The translations under genes and the position numbers were made by a program. Of a stretch of DNA of 64,000 bases, positions 1 to 9,282 are shown in pieces. This stretch comes from DASRDU01 sp035560235 (GTDB lineage: Bacteria > Acidobacteriota > Blastocatellia > RBC074). The notes under the pieces were generated by a model. The model did no database searches, was not told the DNA's origin, and saw only the letters and a program-made list of their open reading frames with translations. The DNA lies in assembly GCA_035560235.1 (NCBI GenBank), contig DATMAG010000061.1, positions 62,001-126,000 of the forward strand, given 5' to 3'. Numbering within the stretch: the stretch's first letter is position 1; each line of letters starts with the position of its first letter.

Positions 1-2422
1 CATAGATTGCAGCTATGTAGACTGGCGAGATGTACTGTTCTTTCGAGAGTTCCTGCAATGTGTCAAGTATTTGCTGCGCTTCGCTCTTTCTGTCGCCAGC
101 GGCATAAGCGTATCCGAGCAGTGCTCTGTTGTTGCCGCCTGGGGAAAGCGCTATTGCTTTTTGTAACTCCTCAATGGCCACCTCAAACATTCTCTTTTTC
201 ACATAAGCGCGCCCGATGAGCGTATGCGCAAGGGTGAAGTTCTGGTCCAAATCGAGCGTGTTCCGCGCCTGGTCAATCGCCTGATCGTACAAGCGCGCAT
301 AATAGTAATGCCATCCCACATCCCGGCTGAGAATGAGCGAACGCGGATCCAGTTCCAGGGCCTGTCTGATTTCAGCGAGGGCTGCCTCGTGCTGTCCCAT
401 CGTCGTCAGATACTGAGCATACCACTGGTGGGCTGTCGAATAGTTCTGATTGAGCGTAATAGCCTGCTTGAACTCTCTCTCAGCGGCTGACCAGTTCCAG
501 TCATAAAGCAGGCTCACGGCTGCCAGTGAAGTGTGTGCTTCGGCGAGCGTATCATCCAGTTTCAACGCCATTGTTGCTGCTTCCCTGGCCTTGAGCATCG
601 CCTCTGTCGGCGGAGCAGGGCTTTCCATCAGGATATAAGCGGCAGCCAGATCGGCATAGGCCAGAGCATAGTTCGGGTCTTTGGCGATTGCCTGATTGAG
701 ATAATCTATCCCTTTCAGAATCCCCTCCGGGTTTCGGGATTGCCAGTGATAATGGCCTTTCAAATAAAGCTGGTAAGCTTCCGGGTTTTGCGTGTCGCGT
801 TTGCTCAGACGCTGCTGCTGTTCGCCTGTCAGTCTCAAGCTCAGCTTCTCCGAGATTTCACGGGCGATTCCTTCCTGCACGGCAAAGATGTCAGAGAATT
901 TCCGGTTGTATCTTTCGCCCCAGATTTGCAACCCGGAGGCGACATCTACCAGTTCTGCCTGAATGGTCAGGATGTCGCCGCGCACTCCGGCCCTGCCCGT
1001 CAGCACGGCCCGCACGCCCAGCTCGCTCCCGATCTTTCTGGGGTCTTGTGTTCGTCTTTTGTAACTGAATGCGGTCGTTCGTGGAATGACTCGCAGTTGA
1101 GGCAGTTGTGAGAGCCTGTTGATGACGCTTTCGGCAATTCCATCCGAGAGATACTCAGTTTCTGGATCGGGGCTGTCGTTGTCGAAGGGCAGGATGACCA
1201 GAGAGGGATTCTGACCGGATCCAATGAGCAGATACAAGGCCACCCCAAAAAGCAGGAGCAAGAGCGCCCCTGAAATCAGAGCGATGCTGCGCGAAAACAA
1301 TGGCACGGGCTTGGGAAAAAGGCCTTTCCCTCCTGTGCCAAATGAGATAGTCCGCAGGGCAAAGGCCAGATCCTGCGCCGACTGAAACCGCTCCTCAGGT
1401 TTCTTTTCCAGACAGTGGCTGACGATGTATTCCAGTTCCGGCGGAACGTGATTCGCTGACTCTGCCATCGCAGGCTGAGCTTCATTCAGTATCGCGTTCA
1501 GTTCCTCTGCTGCTGTCTCATGCGCAAAGGCGCGCCGGCCTGTGACCATTTCATACAGCACACAGCCGAGCAGGAAGATGTCACCCGGCGCATCCGCCTC
1601 GTCGCCGCGCACCTGTTCAGGCGACATATACCCGATCGTTCCCAGAACGATTCCGGGTCTCGTGAGCAGCGGCCTGGTTGCAGCGTGACTCTTCTCTGAA
1701 ACCGGAATCACGGGCCTGATTCGGGCGAGGCCGAAATCAAGAATCTTCACGCGTCCGTCGGCAGTCAGAAAGATGTTCTCAGGTTTCAGGTCGCGATGGA
1801 TGATACCTTTGGCATGCGCGGCAGCGAGTCCGTCAGCGACGGCGATCCCAATCTCCACCGCCCTGCGCCAGGGCAGCGCGGAGCGTTCCAGCCGGTCGCG
1901 CAGCGTTTCGCCTTCGAGCAGTTCCGTGACTGCATAGGAAATTCCGTGAGCGTTTCCGAAATCGTGAATGGCGAGAATATTGGGATGCGAGAGCGCGGCC
2001 ACTGCTCTGGCTTCGCGCTGAAACCGCGCCAGCGCCTCGCTGTCCTGCGCCAGATGCGCCGGCAGCACTTTGATCGCCACTTCGCGGTCGAGGTGTGAAT
2101 CCCTGGCGCGCCAGACTTCACCCATCCCTCCCGCGCCGAGCAGCGAGAGAATCTCATACTGATCGAGCCGCTGCCCGGCCAGGGAGCGCACCGCCTCCTC
2201 AGGTTCCAGCCGGGCGGCGATTTCCAGCGCAGGCTCCTCAATGAAGCTCCCGGCCCGGTCATCGCAGCGGAGCAGCGATTCAACCTCGCGGCGCAGTTCT
2301 TCATCTCCGGCACAGGCTTCAGCGAGGAACGCCGCGCGCTCGTCCGGCGGGCGTTCCAGAGCCGCGTTCCAGAACTGTTCGATCTGCTGCCAGCGTTCCC
2401 GCGTCAGCGACTCAGGCTCCAT
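1..2422 (-). CDS. Ser/Thr protein kinase with TolB-like and TPR modules (partial, runs off left edge)
   Basis: The minus frame is open without a stop from the ATG at 2422 to the window edge (at least 807 residues). Residues 90-370 form a Pkn-type kinase: glycine loop GAGGMGEV near 95, catalytic HRDLKPEN near 208, DFG near 229 and the SPEQ activation-segment motif, so it should be active. One membrane span follows at about 378-400. Outside the membrane come a TolB/FlgO-like domain (begins SLVILPFDND) and several TPRs, a layout seen in acidobacterial receptor kinases. The start overlaps the upstream ECF sigma factor gene by 11 nt, which suggests translational coupling. The TPR part likely senses a periplasmic partner and the kinase signals inward; the targets are unknown. 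The true C-terminus lies beyond base 1. Confidence 0.9.
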   Translation of the reverse strand, partial: MEPESLTRERWQQIEQFWNAALERPPDERAAFLAEACAGDEELRREVESLLRCDDRAGSFIEEPALEIAARLEPEEAVRSLAGQRLDQYEILSLLGAGGMGEVWRARDSHLDREVAIKVLPAHLAQDSEALARFQREARAVAALSHPNILAIHDFGNAHGISYAVTELLEGETLRDRLERSALPWRRAVEIGIAVADGLAAAHAKGIIHRDLKPENIFLTADGRVKILDFGLARIRPVIPVSEKSHAATRPLLTRPGIVLGTIGYMSPEQVRGDEADAPGDIFLLGCVLYEMVTGRRAFAHETAAEELNAILNEAQPAMAESANHVPPELEYIVSHCLEKKPEERFQSAQDLAFALRTISFGTGGKGLFPKPVPLFSRSIALISGALLLLLFGVALYLLIGSGQNPSLVILPFDNDSPDPETEYLSDGIAESVINRLSQLPQLRVIPRTTAFSYKRRTQDPRKIGSELGVRAVLTGRAGVRGDILTIQAELVDVASGLQIWGERYNRKFSDIFAVQEGIAREISEKLSLRLTGEQQQRLSKRDTQNPEAYQLYLKGHYHWQSRNPEGILKGIDYLNQAIAKDPNYALAYADLAAAYILMESPAPPTEAMLKAREAATMALKLDDTLAEAHTSLAAVSLLYDWNWSAAEREFKQAITLNQNYSTAHQWYAQYLTTMGQHEAALAEIRQALELDPRSLILSRDVGWHYYYARLYDQAIDQARNTLDLDQNFTLAHTLIGRAYVKKRMFEVAIEELQKAIALSPGGNNRALLGYAYAAGDRKSEAQQILDTLQELSKEQYISPVYIAAIY

Positions 2423-3005
2423 CGCTTTCCTCCACACTCAGCTCGCGCAGCAGCCAGGCCTTGGCCATCCGCCAGTCACGCAGCACTGTGTCGGGCGAGA
2501 CCTTCAGCACTTCAGCCGTCTCCTTCACACTCAGCCCGCCGAAGAACCGCAGCTCCACGACGCGGCTCTTCCGCTCATCAACCCTGGCCAGAACCCTGAG
2601 CGCATCATCGAGCGCGACCAGATCCGGCGCGCGTTCGACGGTGAAAGTCGCGGCTTCCTCGAGCGACACGCGCCGGACTTTGCCGCCGCGTTTGTCGCGA
2701 TTGCGCGACCGGGCGTAATCAATCAGGATGCGCCGCATCAGTTGCGCCGAGATCGCAAAGAAGTGCGCGCGGTTCTGCCACTGCACGTTACCCGCATCAA
2801 CCAGGCGCAGCCAGGCATCATTGACCAGCGCCGTAGTTTGCAGCGTGACGCCGCGCGGCGCGCGCCTGCGTTCCTGTCTCATATAGCGCCGGGCGAGTCG
2901 GCGCAGTTCTTCGTAAATGATGGGGGTCAGATGATCGAGCGCCGCTTCGTCACCCTCGCTCCAGGCGATCAGCCACTGAGTCACTGTCTGCTGCGAGGGT
3001 GTCAT
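2412..3005 (-). CDS. ECF RNA polymerase sigma factor, TIGR02999-like
   Basis: A 197-residue sigma-70 family protein. The N-terminal part (TQWLIAWSEGDEAALDHL) and the QNRAHFFAISAQLMRRIL segment are characteristic of the acidobacterial/planctomycete TIGR02999 ECF group. The C-terminal ELRFFGGLSVKETAEVL helix-turn-helix is region 4 for -35 recognition. The ATG at 3005 (MTPSQQ) was chosen because the domain starts there and GGGAATGAG lies just upstream; the frame stays open to 3068. Its stop overlaps the start of the kinase gene, so sigma factor and kinase are probably co-translated, and the kinase may control this sigma factor. A close paralogue with the same partner arrangement lies at 41741-42307. 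Confidence 0.88.
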   Translation of the reverse strand: MTPSQQTVTQWLIAWSEGDEAALDHLTPIIYEELRRLARRYMRQERRRAPRGVTLQTTALVNDAWLRLVDAGNVQWQNRAHFFAISAQLMRRILIDYARSRNRDKRGGKVRRVSLEEAATFTVERAPDLVALDDALRVLARVDERKSRVVELRFFGGLSVKETAEVLKVSPDTVLRDWRMAKAWLLRELSVEESDGA

Positions 3006-3105
3006 CAGCTCATTCCCTTTCAGGTATGGAAAGGCCGCCTGAGAGATGAATGCGCCCTGTCGCCCCATCTCTCACCCGTTTTTCATTCTGTGAAGAGCGC
3101 GGCGG

Positions 3106-3114
3106 ATTATATCA
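3106..3114 (-). promoter_or_regulatory. Extended -10 promoter for the sigma/kinase pair
   Basis: On the minus strand TATAAT (3111-3106) is preceded by TG plus one base (3114-3112), an extended -10 element. No good -35 hexamer is seen at 17 nt, which is common for extended -10 promoters. The expected transcript start near 3099 gives a leader of roughly 95 nt before the ATG at 3005. Confidence 0.5.
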
Positions 3115-3296
3115 CTCCGAAAGAGTTTTCCTTCTGCGGCGCTGATCGAAAAAAAATATTCGCCCTCCTTTCACGTTCCCGGCTGTCAATCGCGCATTAC
3201 GAGTTGAGGGCAGCAGAAGGCCGCCAGAGAGCAAAGCCAACAGCCAGTCACGGCGACCGATGCTGCCCTGGTCAAAGTTCGCGTGTGGAGGGAACC

Positions 3297-4568
3297 ATGA
3301 AACGCTTCTTCTGTTCAGCCATCTGCCTGCTCATTCTGACGGCCTCGCTCGCGCAGGCGCAGACTTCGCGCACTGCTTCGGCGGCTTCTTATCTCGAACG
3401 CGGCAACGCCTGGTGTGCCAGAGGTGAATTTGATCGCGCCATCGCTGATTACGAACTCGCCATCGCCTTCGATCCGCGCCTCGCCCAGGCCTGGAACAAT
3501 CGCGGTTTCGCCCGGCAGAACAAAGGAGACCTCGACCGCGCGCTCAGCGACTTCAGCAAGGCGCTTGAACTTGATCCGCGCCTGATCGAAGCGTGGTTCA
3601 ATCGCGGCAACACGCGCTTTGCGGGAGGTGATTATGATGGCGCAATCGCTGACTTCAACCGGCTGCTTGAACTCAGCCCGCGCCACGCTGGCGGCTGGGC
3701 CAATCGCGCTGCGGCCTGGCACCGCAGGGGAAATTTCGATCAGGCCATCGCTGACTGCGCGCAGGCGCTCAAAATCAATCCACGCTCCGTCGAGGCTTAC
3801 AACACGCGTGGATTCTCACGGCGGATGAAGGGCGACTTTGCAGGCGCGCTCGACGATTACAACCGGGCCATCGAGCTTGATTCGCGCAACTTCAGTGTCT
3901 GGTCCAATCGCGCCGCAGTCTGGTTTCTTCAGGAAAACTATGACCGCGCCATCAGCGACCTGACGAGAGCCATTGAACTCAATCCCCGCAGCGCCGAAGC
4001 CTTCTCGAATCGCGGCATCGCGCGGGGGAGCAAAGGCGACGTGGACGGCGCGCTCGCTGATTTCGACCGTTCCATCGAACTCAATTCAGAGATTGCCGGG
4101 ACGTGGGACAATCGCGGCGTCGCCCGGTTTCGCAAAGGCGATCTCGCGGGAGCAGTAAGCGACCATACCCGCGCCATTGAACTGAGGCCCGACTTTGCCG
4201 AAGCCTGGAGCGATCGCGGCGCAGCCCGACAGCAGGCGGGAGATCTGACCGGTGCTGTCAGTGATTTCAACCGCGCCATCGCCCTCAGACCCGACTTCGC
4301 CGACGCATTCTTCAATCGCGCCCTGGCCAGAACCGAAACGGGCGACCTCGCGGGAGCGCTTGAGGATTACAGCCGCGTCATTGCCCTCAGACCGCGCTGG
4401 CCACATGCCTGGGCGCAGCGCGGCCTTGTGCGGCTCAGACAGGGCCGCGAGACCGAGGCGCAGCAGGATTTCGCCGAGTGTCTTAAGCTGGACAAGGATC
4501 TGAAAGTTTCGCTGGAAAAGAATATCAATGACGTCAGGCAGCAGATGACGGTCAAACGACAGGATTAG
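3297..4568 (+). CDS. Exported TPR-repeat protein
   Basis: A 423-residue protein. Residues 1-23 form a signal peptide (MKRFFCSAICLLILTASLAQ, AXA-type site before QTS). The rest is about eleven consecutive 34-residue TPRs, each with the W/Y-x-NRG start and an AIADxxxAIELxP-like second helix, up to about residue 400, then a short basic tail. The ATG at 3297 begins the signal sequence and follows GGAGGGAACC; the same frame is open much further upstream, but that part is antisense to the kinase and sigma genes. Solenoids like this act as protein-protein scaffolds. It is divergently arranged from the sigma/kinase pair and may be a periplasmic interaction partner, though nothing proves this. The internal TPR repetition makes it prone to recombination. 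Confidence 0.88.
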   Translation: MKRFFCSAICLLILTASLAQAQTSRTASAASYLERGNAWCARGEFDRAIADYELAIAFDPRLAQAWNNRGFARQNKGDLDRALSDFSKALELDPRLIEAWFNRGNTRFAGGDYDGAIADFNRLLELSPRHAGGWANRAAAWHRRGNFDQAIADCAQALKINPRSVEAYNTRGFSRRMKGDFAGALDDYNRAIELDSRNFSVWSNRAAVWFLQENYDRAISDLTRAIELNPRSAEAFSNRGIARGSKGDVDGALADFDRSIELNSEIAGTWDNRGVARFRKGDLAGAVSDHTRAIELRPDFAEAWSDRGAARQQAGDLTGAVSDFNRAIALRPDFADAFFNRALARTETGDLAGALEDYSRVIALRPRWPHAWAQRGLVRLRQGRETEAQQDFAECLKLDKDLKVSLEKNINDVRQQMTVKRQD

Positions 4569-4631
4569 ACTCCGGCAGTTTTCAAATGGCTGAGCAGGCA
4601 TCCGGAGCGCGGAGCGTGCTGACGCTGAAGC

Positions 4632-7310
4632 TTACCATCCCACCTGCAGTGCAAACCTGAACGTCCGACCTTCGTTGAGCGTGTTGGTGATTGCGCCGAA
4701 ATTCTGATTGGCGAGTTCAAAGCCCGGTTCGGCAAACTGCGGCGTATTGAAAAGGTTGATTGATTCGGCGCGGAACGTGAGGCGCAGATCGTGACCGAAG
4801 CTCCAGGCGCGTGCGAGCGAGGCGTTGACGTTGTGAATCGGGCCTTTGCGAAAGACGTTGCGCCCCAGATTGCCGCGCTCCTGACCAATTCCGATGTAAG
4901 CAAAGGCTTCGCGCGGCAGCAGTCGCCGCGACGTATTCGGATTCGCAATCGTGCGGCCCAGGATTGAAGGATCGAGCAGGTTCGGGCGGTCGCCGCCGTT
5001 GCCGTCAACATTGCCAAAGCCGGGACCGTCGGATCCAGTCGAAAGGTTGAACGGAATGCCCGTCTTGATGAGCACGATGGTCGAAAGATTCCAGCCATTC
5101 ATCACGCGGCTCAGCCAGTTTTCACGCAGATTCGTTTGCAGCGTGTAACTCGTGCGCCACAAAAAGGCGTGCGTCTGATCGAAATCGCTGAGGCCCTTCA
5201 TATCGCGGAGCGTTTCAAATTCAGACTGGCTGCGCGATTTGCGCGAATCGTTTTCATTCGCGGTGTTGGTGTAACTCGAACCAAGATCAATCGCCCTGCT
5301 GAACCAGTAGGACGCATCAATCACGAGGCCGTGCCAGTTCGGGACGATCAGCGAAACGCGCCCGGCATCGAAGTATCCGCGTGAACCGTTGACGACCACT
5401 CTGATGTCGGCAAAGTCAGGCCTGGCGCGGCGCTGATTGATGGTTTCAGTCGTCGGCGTCGGTTCGAGATCGGGGCGCGGATGAGCGCGGTTGAGATACC
5501 ACAGCACCAGCAGCTTGTGCGAACGGCTGCCGACATAACCGGCCTGCAGTCTGAATGACTTCGACAGTTCGGGCTCCCAGCTCACGTTGTACTGGTGCGA
5601 ATAGGGCGTCGCGAGTTGCGGATCAAGCTCGTAAACCGTCGGGCGGGCGAGCGCAGCCTGACTGCCTGAGCCATTGCCGAGCGGATCAATCAGGTTTGGT
5701 TTGATGATGACGATCTTGTAATTGCCGGGCGGGCTGAAACGAATCTGCTGAAACGTGACCGGAAAGACTTCGCCAAAATGCGTGCCGTAAGCTCCGCGCA
5801 ACACGCCGTAACGGCGCGGCATCCGGTAAGCAAAACCAAGCGTCGGCCCGACATTGTTCAGATCGGAATCATAAGCCACCGTGTTGAGGTGATTGACTTC
5901 GACAGGCTTCGTCACAGGCTGCCAGCGCACGCCGTATTGCAGATTCAGGCGCGGACTCAGCCGCCAGTTGTCGCCCGCATAAAGCTGAAACTCCCACCAG
6001 CGAAAGCCGCGATTGACCTGCCCGATTGAAACGATGTGCTGCGACGGCGTGCCCATCAGCAGATTCTCAATCCCCTTGCGGCCAAAATCATTGCTGAACG
6101 AAAAGAACCCGCGATGCACATCGGTTTCGCGCCCGTTGAGTTGTCGCCTGACCACAGTCAGCCCGGCGCTCAGGTTGTGCGCGCTGTTTGTGTGGCGCAG
6201 TTGAGCCGCATAACGAATACTGTTCTGTGCGCGATCAATCGGGATGTTACCCTGCGGGCCGAGCGTTTCAAGCCCGGCGGTGCTGACCATCGGCCCGACC
6301 GCGTTTTTTTCGGGTTCGAGCAGCGAAGTCAGCCGGTCAAAGCTCGCCGTCAGGTGCAGCACCGTTGCCGCATTCACCTGCCGCGTCCAGACCAGGCGCG
6401 CGAGGTGTGATTTCGTATCGGTGTTCGGGTTCTGCCCGGCGACGAACTGAAAGGCGTCCACGTTCTGCGAAGTGAACTGATATTGCACGGTCAGGTGGTC
6501 ACGACCGCTGAGCGTGTGATCAATCCGGCCCGAAGCCGTGTTGCCGTTGATCGTCTGCGGCGAATTGGTGTTGAGGGCGCGCACATTGATGTCAGTGCGG
6601 TTCGGCAGTTCCGCCGGATAAGCTGCGAGGAATTTAGCAACGAGCGCCCGCGTCGCCGGATCGGTGGCAAGCGGCGTGCGTTCATCGGGTCGCGGAACCA
6701 GCACATTGCCGTTGACGCTGCCGCGCACCTTCTGCTGACTGCCGTCAAAGAATAATTTCGTGCGCTGCCAGGGCGAGAGGCCGAAGTTGAAGCCGTACTC
6801 GTTTTCGTGCGCGGGTTTGACGCTGCCAACCTGAAAGAATGAACGCGCACTGGTCACACTGTTGAGATGCGTTTCGCGCAGCGCACCGTGAAAGCCCGCT
6901 TTCAATCGCGCCGGAATCGTGACCGAGGCCTTTGGCGCATTGCCGAACTCAGAACCGAAATAACCGCTCGCAGGCGCAAATTCATTGATGATCGTCGCAG
7001 TCGTGCCGAGGCGAATGTTGAGTTCCTTGAGCGCGTTGTTGTCCACCAGGTTGAACTGCACGTTTTCATTGCGGCGGCTTTCGCCCGATAAAGCGTCAGT
7101 TTTGCCAAGCAGATTGAGTTCGGTGCGGCGAACCTGGTCAGATTGTTTCGCCTCGCTCTCGGCGGGTTTGCTTTCATTCGGTTTCTCGGTCGGGCGCTGA
7201 GTTTCAGGCGGCGTCTGCTGCGCGACTGCCGTCATCGTCAGCAGGGCGATCAGAAAGGCTGTGAGTAATGATCCGAATAAATGAATGACTGAAGCTGAAT
7301 TGAATTGCAT
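4632..7310 (-). CDS. Oar-like TonB-dependent receptor-type outer-membrane beta-barrel protein
   Basis: An 892-residue protein. A signal peptide (about 1-30, ending AVAQQ) is followed by a Pro/Glu/Lys-rich linker (31-70). The remainder is rich in alternating beta strands with barrel-type turns, GRIDHTLSGRDHLTVQYQF, VGPTLGFAYRMPRRYGVLRG and a terminal strand FRFALQVGW ending in an aromatic residue, as expected for BAM-assembled barrels. It matches the large Oar-like barrel family expanded in Acidobacteriota. Unlike most members it has no obvious N-terminal carboxypeptidase-regulatory-like domain or clear plug, and the length is correspondingly shorter. The substrate cannot be told from sequence; glycans, peptides or metal chelates are typical for the family. 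It lies 51 nt downstream of the FAD reductase gene on the same strand. Confidence 0.82.
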   Translation of the reverse strand: MQFNSASVIHLFGSLLTAFLIALLTMTAVAQQTPPETQRPTEKPNESKPAESEAKQSDQVRRTELNLLGKTDALSGESRRNENVQFNLVDNNALKELNIRLGTTATIINEFAPASGYFGSEFGNAPKASVTIPARLKAGFHGALRETHLNSVTSARSFFQVGSVKPAHENEYGFNFGLSPWQRTKLFFDGSQQKVRGSVNGNVLVPRPDERTPLATDPATRALVAKFLAAYPAELPNRTDINVRALNTNSPQTINGNTASGRIDHTLSGRDHLTVQYQFTSQNVDAFQFVAGQNPNTDTKSHLARLVWTRQVNAATVLHLTASFDRLTSLLEPEKNAVGPMVSTAGLETLGPQGNIPIDRAQNSIRYAAQLRHTNSAHNLSAGLTVVRRQLNGRETDVHRGFFSFSNDFGRKGIENLLMGTPSQHIVSIGQVNRGFRWWEFQLYAGDNWRLSPRLNLQYGVRWQPVTKPVEVNHLNTVAYDSDLNNVGPTLGFAYRMPRRYGVLRGAYGTHFGEVFPVTFQQIRFSPPGNYKIVIIKPNLIDPLGNGSGSQAALARPTVYELDPQLATPYSHQYNVSWEPELSKSFRLQAGYVGSRSHKLLVLWYLNRAHPRPDLEPTPTTETINQRRARPDFADIRVVVNGSRGYFDAGRVSLIVPNWHGLVIDASYWFSRAIDLGSSYTNTANENDSRKSRSQSEFETLRDMKGLSDFDQTHAFLWRTSYTLQTNLRENWLSRVMNGWNLSTIVLIKTGIPFNLSTGSDGPGFGNVDGNGGDRPNLLDPSILGRTIANPNTSRRLLPREAFAYIGIGQERGNLGRNVFRKGPIHNVNASLARAWSFGHDLRLTFRAESINLFNTPQFAEPGFELANQNFGAITNTLNEGRTFRFALQVGW

Positions 7311-7361
7311 GGGGGTGGTTCTCGTTCTCAGGGGGTACGGGTCAGAACAGATTTCATTTGT

Positions 7362-8594
7362 CTATTGCCGGGTGCTGAGCGCCACGGCTCTGGCAAGCGC
7401 GCTGTGCCGCTCAAGCAGCAGCGCCAGCAGGCTGCGAGCCGCCGGTTTGAAGGCCAGATTGCGCAGCATCGCACAGGCGCGAAAACGCCAGCCGTATCTT
7501 TTTCTGTGCATCTCCTGACAGCGCGAAGCGATCAGTTCAACGCTTTGCTCGCCGCGCGCGAATGAGTCGCTGATGACCTCTGCCGCCAGTTCTCCGCTCA
7601 TCATCGCGAGCAGCATGCCGCTGCCCGTGAACGGATCAATGAAGGCTCCGGCATCGCCGATGGCCAGCACGCCCGGCACTGAAGGACGGCGGCCATATTC
7701 GAGCGGGCCTGTGCCAAGCCATTCTCCGTCAGTGACCGCGCCGCGCAGTCTTTCGCGCGCTGCCGGACTGGTCATCATCGTCATTTCAAGCAGCGCGTGA
7801 CGGTCGCCCTTTGCGGCGCGCAGCGTCTCTTCAGTCGTAATGAAACAGAGATTGGTGCGCCCGCCTTCAACTGCCGACATTCCGCCGTAACCATCGCGAA
7901 AGAAGTAAAGTTCGCCGGTGTCGCCGAGTCCTTCGACGCCGCGCAGATGAACCTTGACGCCAAAGCAGCGCGAGCCGCTGCGACGGTTTGTTCTTTGCGC
8001 GGTTCCGGCAAAGAGGCGATTGCGACCGGAAGCGTCAATCAGCAGATGCGCGCTGAAATGTTCAGCCTCGCCGCCGACAGCTCTGCCTTCGATCAGCGTC
8101 AGTTCACCCTCGCGCGCGAGACGCGGAGAGACGTGAAAACCTTCGCGAACAGTGACGCCGCATTCACGGGCGCGCTCGAGCAGAATCTGATCCATCCGCG
8201 CCCGCGACAATCCAATGGCCTCGCCACCGTCGGAGAGCCATTTCAGCGGAATCTCAACCCGTCGCCCGCCGGGCGCGACGAGGACCCATTTTCTGATCAC
8301 CTGCGCTCCGGCTTCCATCATTCGCTCGCGCACGCCCAGGCGCTCAAAGAGGCGCAGCGTTTCGGGGCTGAGAAATTCGCCGCACAGCTTTTCGCGCGGG
8401 AAGCGGCTTTTTTCAAGCAGCAGCACATTTACTCCGCGCTGCGCGAGCAGAATCGAGGCGCTCGTGCCTGCCGGGCCTGCGCCGACGACGATCACGTCGG
8501 AAGATTTGAGATTTGAGATTTGAGAGTGCAGAGTGCAGAGCGCAGAGCGCAGATTGTCTGGCGAAAAGTCCGGCGCTGATTGATCAATGGTCAT
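7362..8594 (-). CDS. FAD-dependent oxidoreductase, geranylgeranyl-reductase-like
   Basis: A 410-residue flavoprotein. The Rossmann motif VIVVGAGPAGTSASILL sits at about 34-50, the second FAD motif is in the GVLAIGDAGAFIDPFTGSGM segment near 310-330, and LEKSRFPREKLCGEFLS lies in between. This fits the geranylgeranyl reductase/lipid-oxidoreductase branch of FAD-dependent monooxygenase-like enzymes. It probably reduces or hydroxylates a lipid or polyketide precursor; the substrate is unknown. The first ~33 residues are abnormal: the ATG at 8594 reads through a heptamer-repeat arm (residues about 16-30) before the real domain begins at SSDVIVVG. The ancestral start was probably near residue 32, so the N-terminus is repeat-derived or the annotated start is wrong. 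Confidence 0.85.
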   Translation of the reverse strand: MTIDQSAPDFSPDNLRSALCTLHSQISNLKSSDVIVVGAGPAGTSASILLAQRGVNVLLLEKSRFPREKLCGEFLSPETLRLFERLGVRERMMEAGAQVIRKWVLVAPGGRRVEIPLKWLSDGGEAIGLSRARMDQILLERARECGVTVREGFHVSPRLAREGELTLIEGRAVGGEAEHFSAHLLIDASGRNRLFAGTAQRTNRRSGSRCFGVKVHLRGVEGLGDTGELYFFRDGYGGMSAVEGGRTNLCFITTEETLRAAKGDRHALLEMTMMTSPAARERLRGAVTDGEWLGTGPLEYGRRPSVPGVLAIGDAGAFIDPFTGSGMLLAMMSGELAAEVISDSFARGEQSVELIASRCQEMHRKRYGWRFRACAMLRNLAFKPAARSLLALLLERHSALARAVALSTRQ

Positions 8595-8633
8595 GGCGAA
8601 CGCACCTCAGCAGCACTCTGCACTCTCAAATCT
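8502..8633 (+). repeat. Inverted repeat with heptamer-array arm, overlapping the FAD reductase start
   Basis: A 21-nt arm at 8516-8536 is perfectly complementary to 8613-8633. The left side, from 8502, is a run of 7-nt units of the form AGA+4 (AGATTTG three times, AGAGTGC twice, AGAGCGC twice). The right arm lies in the gap between two minus-strand genes; the left arm lies inside the FAD reductase frame. The start codon at 8594 sits in the loop of the would-be hairpin, so folding could mask it. Confidence 0.85.
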
Positions 8634-8637
8634 GTAA

Positions 8638-9183
8638 TCACAAAATGATCTCCTTCGCGCCGAGTCGGCGGGCGATGGTTTCGGCCTGTTCTGCCAGACG
8701 CAGCGGAACCTTGACGACAACCAGAAAGCCGTGGCGCGTGGGCGGCGCTGAATCAGGGACGGCAGCGCGGCGCTTCACTTTTTCTGCGGCAGCACCGGCG
8801 ATGCTGCCAAAGACCAGTCCGAACAGCGCGCCCGTGATGGTGCCTGCCAGAGCTGCCGCAAAGATTCCGCTGCTGAAGGCCGCTCCGAGCAGACCGCCTT
8901 CGTAAAGCGCCACGCCGATCAGAAAACCGAGCGCGCCGCCGATAATCATCGCGGTCAGGATGCTGCGGGTCAGCGGCGAGAGCGCCGATGCGGCAGTTGC
9001 TCTGGCGGCAGTTGCAGGCGGGCGGTTGTCGACGTGCACGATGGTTGCCTCGCTGGTGTCAATTGAGAGAGCCTCCAGCCGGTCGAGCAGTTCACTGGCA
9101 TCCTCTTCGCGTTCATAGAGCGCGACCAGCGACAGATAGCGGTTCCGTTGCGGATCGTTCGTGATGTCGGGTTCGGCTGCCAT
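8638..9183 (-). CDS. Small protein with glycine-zipper membrane segment (function unknown)
   Basis: A 181-residue protein. The N-terminal ~75 residues look like a small soluble fold (YLSLVALYEREEDASELLDRL) of the kind found in general-stress-protein-17M-like domains. A long Gly/Ala-rich hydrophobic stretch, about 85-145 (MIIGGALGFLIGVALYEGG and GTITGALFGLVFGSIAGAA), suggests two or more glycine-zipper spans. The C-terminal part returns to a ferredoxin-like pattern (GFLVVVKVPLRLAEQAETIA). The start at 9183 was preferred because it follows a purine-rich GGACGGAAAA and lies downstream of a good promoter at 9254-9282; the frame extends to 9282. A role in stress or membrane response is possible but unproven. 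Confidence 0.7.
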   Translation of the reverse strand: MAAEPDITNDPQRNRYLSLVALYEREEDASELLDRLEALSIDTSEATIVHVDNRPPATAARATAASALSPLTRSILTAMIIGGALGFLIGVALYEGGLLGAAFSSGIFAAALAGTITGALFGLVFGSIAGAAAEKVKRRAAVPDSAPPTRHGFLVVVKVPLRLAEQAETIARRLGAKEIIL

Positions 9184-9253
9184 TTTTTCCGTCCGCCTTC
9201 CCTGCAACCTCAGGGTGTGATACTCATCCAAGGTGTCGTCTGACTGGCGTTCA

Positions 9254-9282
9254 AAACTACTGTGAAGCTTAAAGGCTGTCAA
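9254..9282 (-). promoter_or_regulatory. Sigma-70-type promoter for the 8638-9183 gene
   Basis: Read on the minus strand, TTGACA (9282-9277), a 17-nt spacer and TAGTTT (9259-9254). The expected start near 9247 lies about 65 nt before the ATG at 9183 and excludes the longer reading frame starting at 9282. Confidence 0.55.

Noticed and set aside
1276..2313. Minus-strand frames at 1276-1485 and 1786-2313 as separate genes or as evidence for a frameshifted kinase
   Set aside because: They lie in another phase of the kinase gene. The kinase frame itself is open without interruption from 2422 to 1.
2241..3296. Long N-terminal extension of the exported TPR protein
   Set aside because: It is antisense to the kinase and sigma genes and lacks protein-like sequence; the signal peptide starts at 3297.
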